A stretch of DNA of 9,374 nt. Source: Methylibium sp964616015. GTDB taxonomy: Bacteria > Pseudomonadota > Gammaproteobacteria > Burkholderiales > Burkholderiaceae_C. The notes beneath the pieces were generated by a model. That model was not told where the DNA came from, ran no database searches, and saw nothing but the letters and a program-made list of their open reading frames with translations. Below are positions 6,787-9,374 of the stretch, in pieces; the first letter of the stretch is position 1; every line of letters begins with the position of its first letter. Location of the stretch: contig CAZTTC010000118.1 of the NCBI GenBank assembly GCA_964616015.1, positions 1 to 9,374 on the forward strand, in the 5' to 3' direction. Position numbers and translations under genes: made by a program.

Positions 6787-7915
6787 TCGGGATCGGCGCG
6801 CCGCGCCGCCCGTCGAGGGCCGCGTCGACGACCTCCAGCACCCGGCGCGCGGCCAGGCCATCCAGGCAGTCGGCCCGGCTGTCGAGGTGACGCTCGCAGC
6901 CCTCCTGCAGGCACGGCACGCAGTCGCCCTCGCCCTGCAGCAGCCACACGTTGCCGACCTGCTGCAGCGGCGCCTTCTGCTCCCAGGGGCTCGCCGCACG
7001 GCCCGCCCAGCGCTGCGGCCAGGGCCCCCAGGCGACCGGGTGCGAAGGCCCGAACAGCGCGACCACGGGCGCGCCGGTGGCCGCGGCGAGGTGGGTGACA
7101 GACGTGTCGGGGCCGATGAAGACGGCGGCCTTCTCGATCAGCGGCGTCAGCGCCGCCAAGGGTAGGCGCCCGCTCAGATCATCGACCTGCGCGCGCTGCT
7201 GCTCGGTCAGTCCGTCGAGGATGCGTGCCGCCAGCGCGCGCTCCCCCGCCGAGGGGCCGCCACTGAGGCGCACCCGCAGACCGCGCCCGACGAGGTGCGC
7301 CAGCACGGCACGCCAGCCTTCGACCGTCCAGGCCTTGTAGCGGTAGAGCGGCGATGGGTGCACGACCGCATAGCCCGCAGCGTCCCAGTCCGCGCCCAGC
7401 GCGGCGACCAGGGCCGAGGTGTCGACCGGCCGAGGTGCGACCACCTCGGGCACGCGCGGGACCTCCAGCGCATCGGCCAACTGCAGGTACTGGTCGACCG
7501 CATGCACGCGCTTGCCGTCGAGCAGGCGCCAGGCGCTGCACAGCCGGCGCTTCCAGCCGGCGCCGGGTTCGGTCACGGGCGGCACCACGCTCACCAGCGT
7601 GTGCGATGCGAGCCATGCGTAAAGGAAGGGCCGGTCGTTGTAGAGCGTGCTGACGGCGAGCTCGTAGCGGCGCAGGATCCGTGCGGCCAGCCGCAGCGCA
7701 TCGCCGAGGCGCGGTGACTCCGGCTGCACGATCAGCACGTCGATGTCCGGGTTGCCCTGCAGCGCGGCCGCCGACGAGGCATTGACCAGGACCTCGATGC
7801 GCGCCTGCGGCCAGGCGCGACGCAGGCTGCGGATCAGCGCCGTGCAGAGCAGCACATCGCCGAGACGGCGCAGGCAGACCACGAGCACGCGCCGGGGTGG
7901 ACGGGAGGGCTTCAT
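6749..7915 (-). CDS. Glycosyltransferase family 9 protein (ADP-heptose:LPS heptosyltransferase family)
   Basis: A 388-residue GT-B enzyme of the WaaC/WaaF/WaaQ family, which transfers L-glycero-D-manno-heptose from ADP-heptose to the LPS inner core. The N-terminal RRLGDVLLCTALIRSL (16-31) is the usual acceptor-domain opening, although the canonical first-strand text varies. HPSPLYRYKAWTVEGW (186-201) contains the conserved Lys (194) region. The donor site GPDTSVTHLAAATGAPVVALFGPSHP (268-293, key residues Asp270, His275, Gly281, Gly289) is a strong GT9 signature. A four-cysteine segment (Cys332, Cys335, Cys340, Cys350) near the end recurs in a subset of the family. The ATG at 7915 is chosen because the Rossmann strand begins nine residues later. 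The frame stays open further upstream, but that extension is low-complexity Arg/Gly sequence running into the opposite gene. No strong Shine-Dalgarno sequence is seen. Which heptose position it serves is unknown; another donor sugar is possible. Confidence 0.92.
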   Translation of the reverse strand: MKPSRPPRRVLVVCLRRLGDVLLCTALIRSLRRAWPQARIEVLVNASSAAALQGNPDIDVLIVQPESPRLGDALRLAARILRRYELAVSTLYNDRPFLYAWLASHTLVSVVPPVTEPGAGWKRRLCSAWRLLDGKRVHAVDQYLQLADALEVPRVPEVVAPRPVDTSALVAALGADWDAAGYAVVHPSPLYRYKAWTVEGWRAVLAHLVGRGLRVRLSGGPSAGERALAARILDGLTEQQRAQVDDLSGRLPLAALTPLIEKAAVFIGPDTSVTHLAAATGAPVVALFGPSHPVAWGPWPQRWAGRAASPWEQKAPLQQVGNVWLLQGEGDCVPCLQEGCERHLDSRADCLDGLAARRVLEVVDAALDGRRGAPIPISPSPAAAPAGT

Positions 7916-7997
7916 CGGCAGCGCGGTTCGCCGGGGTTCCACAGGGGCGCCGCAGTGTAAGCTGCTCCGCCCGCCGACGCCGACGCCTCGCCTCCTC
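7916..7997. promoter_or_regulatory. Divergent intergenic spacer, probable two-way promoter region
   Basis: These 82 bases separate the starts of the GT9 gene (- strand) and the second GT2 gene (+ strand), so promoters for both are expected here or inside the opposite gene. The only locally A/T-containing stretch is around 7955-7961 (GTGTAAG). I cannot pair it with a convincing -35 at correct spacing on either strand. The 37 bases before the GT2 ATG are C-rich and lack a Shine-Dalgarno sequence. The regulatory role is inferred from gene orientation only. Confidence 0.4.
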
Positions 7998-8894
7998 ATG
8001 CCGCCTCCACGACCCAGCGCCGATGCCATCACCGTCGTGCTGGTCACCTACAACAGCCGGCGCGTGCTGCCCGAGGTGCTGGGCTCGCTGCGCGCGCTGC
8101 CGCGGCTGGTGATCGTCGACAACGCCAGCAGCGACGGCAGCGCGGCGCTGGCCCGCACGCTGAGGCCCGATGCCGACGTGCTCGAGGCCGGCGCCAACCT
8201 CGGCTTCGGTCGCGCCAACAACCTCGCGCTGGACCGGGTACGGAGCGACTTCGCGCTGCTGCTCAATCCCGACTGCGTGCTGCAGCCCGGCGCCGTCGAG
8301 GCCCTGCTCGACGCCACGGTGCGCCACCCCGAGGCGGCGATCTGGGGCCCCAAGCTCTACGACGCGCCGGGCGTGCTGGGCCTGTGCTACCGGCCCGTCT
8401 TCTACGCCCCGCAGCCGCGCGAGCTGATCGATCCCGACGGCGACCTCTGCACCGACTTCCTGACCGGCGCCGCGATGTTGCTGAACCTGCGGCTGATGCG
8501 CGAGGTCGGCTTCTTCGACCCGTGGTTCTTCCTCTACTTCGAGGACGACGATCTGTGCCTGCGCGCGCGCCGCGCCGGCCACCCGCTGATGCTCATCCAC
8601 GACGCGCAGGTCGTGCACCGCGTCAAGCAGTCCAGCGCGCCGTCGCTGCGCCTGAGCTACCGTCGTGCGCTGTGCATGACGCTGTCCAAGTTCTACATCC
8701 AGCGCAAGTACTTCGGCAGCGCGTCGAGCGCCGCGATGATCCTGCGCGTGGGCGTCGGCAGCCTGCTCGGCTTGCCCTTCCATGCCTTGAGCTTCCGGCC
8801 GGAACGCGTGGTGCGTCAGGCCGGCCGCCTGGTCGCCGCGGTCATCGCGCCGTGGCGGCTGCGCTCCGCGCACTGCCTGCCGGCGTCGGGCTGA
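7998..8894 (+). CDS. Glycosyltransferase family 2 protein (rhamnosyltransferase/WbbL-like)
   Basis: A 298-residue GT2 enzyme of the type often annotated as dTDP-rhamnose rhamnosyltransferase. Motifs appear in order: VVLVTYNS (13-20), VDNASSDGS (40-48), NLGFGRANN (67-75), LNPD (89-92, the DxD-equivalent), TGAAMLL (156-162), and FLYFEDDDLCLRARRAG (178-194) with the acidic acceptor/catalytic cluster, then His207. The C-terminus has amphipathic or hydrophobic stretches near 245-262 and 275-285 that may touch the membrane. The ATG at 7998 is chosen because the first beta strand begins eleven residues later. Upstream in-frame codons exist but lie antisense to the GT9 gene and read as low-complexity sequence. 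No Shine-Dalgarno sequence precedes it. It sits alone between two - strand genes, so it is probably its own transcription unit. The sugar specificity is inferred from family resemblance only. Confidence 0.91.
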   Translation: MPPPRPSADAITVVLVTYNSRRVLPEVLGSLRALPRLVIVDNASSDGSAALARTLRPDADVLEAGANLGFGRANNLALDRVRSDFALLLNPDCVLQPGAVEALLDATVRHPEAAIWGPKLYDAPGVLGLCYRPVFYAPQPRELIDPDGDLCTDFLTGAAMLLNLRLMREVGFFDPWFFLYFEDDDLCLRARRAGHPLMLIHDAQVVHRVKQSSAPSLRLSYRRALCMTLSKFYIQRKYFGSASSAAMILRVGVGSLLGLPFHALSFRPERVVRQAGRLVAAVIAPWRLRSAHCLPASG

Positions 8895-8903
8895 ACGCGC
8901 CGC

Positions 8904-9374
<471 letters not shown>

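Noticed and set aside
7935..7963. Possible sigma-70 promoter for the second GT2 gene (TAAGCT as -10)
   Set aside because: With 17-base spacing the -35 would be GGTTCC, a poor match, so I do not claim a defined promoter.
7743..7997. N-terminal extension of the second GT2 gene to an ATG at 7743
   Set aside because: The added residues are Arg/Ser/Thr-rich, lie antisense to the GT9 coding region, and precede the normal GT2 first strand. The ATG at 7998 fits the family.
7916..8047. N-terminal extension of the GT9 gene to an ATG at 8047
   Set aside because: The extra 44 residues are low-complexity and overlap the start of the GT2 gene. The family N-terminus begins near 7915.
7179..8873. A 564-residue - strand open frame spanning the GT9 and second GT2 genes
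   Set aside because: It is in a different frame from GT9, low in complexity, and crosses the divergent promoter region. It is a composition artefact.
8895..8903. Shared terminator between the second GT2 gene and rng
   Set aside because: The gap is only 9 bases, with no hairpin or T-run visible there or just beyond.

Overview
The window is very GC-rich and gene-dense. It looks like chromosomal DNA of a betaproteobacterium, probably of the order Burkholderiales. This is inferred from protein style (an MsbA and an RNase G typical of that group), strong G/C preference at codon third positions, and short or overlapping gene junctions. The species cannot be named from this sequence. Nothing suggests a plasmid, phage or insertion sequence, and I see no RNA gene, CRISPR array, tRNA or transposase.

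The layout is a cell-surface glycan cluster, most likely lipopolysaccharide (LPS) core or an attached glycan. (1) Positions 3-6786 on the + strand hold six genes in one probable operon: the lipid A-core flippase msbA (missing its first codons at the window edge), a small AhpD-like peroxidase-related protein, a SAM methyltransferase with a cysteine-rich front end, a GT-B glycosyltransferase, a two-domain protein joining a GxGPS-type domain to a GT8-like glycosyltransferase, and a GT2 glycosyltransferase. Three junctions are 4-base stop/start overlaps and a fourth may be. The widest gap is 38 bases. (2) Positions 6749-7915 on the - strand hold a GT9 (heptosyltransferase family) gene whose 3' end overlaps the preceding gene by 38 bases. 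(3) After an 82-base divergent spacer, positions 7998-8894 on the + strand hold a second GT2 enzyme of the rhamnosyltransferase type. (4) Positions 8904-9374 on the - strand hold the C-terminal part of RNase G (rng), a housekeeping gene that probably marks the edge of the cluster.

Taken together, the glycosyltransferases (one GT-B, one GT8-like fusion, two GT2, one GT9) and the methyltransferase could build and decorate a heptose-containing oligosaccharide on lipid A, and MsbA would flip the lipid A-core to the periplasmic face. Exact donor and acceptor sugars cannot be read from the sequence. The points most worth a second look are the two-domain fusion, the translationally coupled AhpD-like gene behind msbA, and the uncharacterised methyltransferase/GT-B/fusion/GT2 block as a unit. 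There is no gene-free stretch longer than 82 bases.
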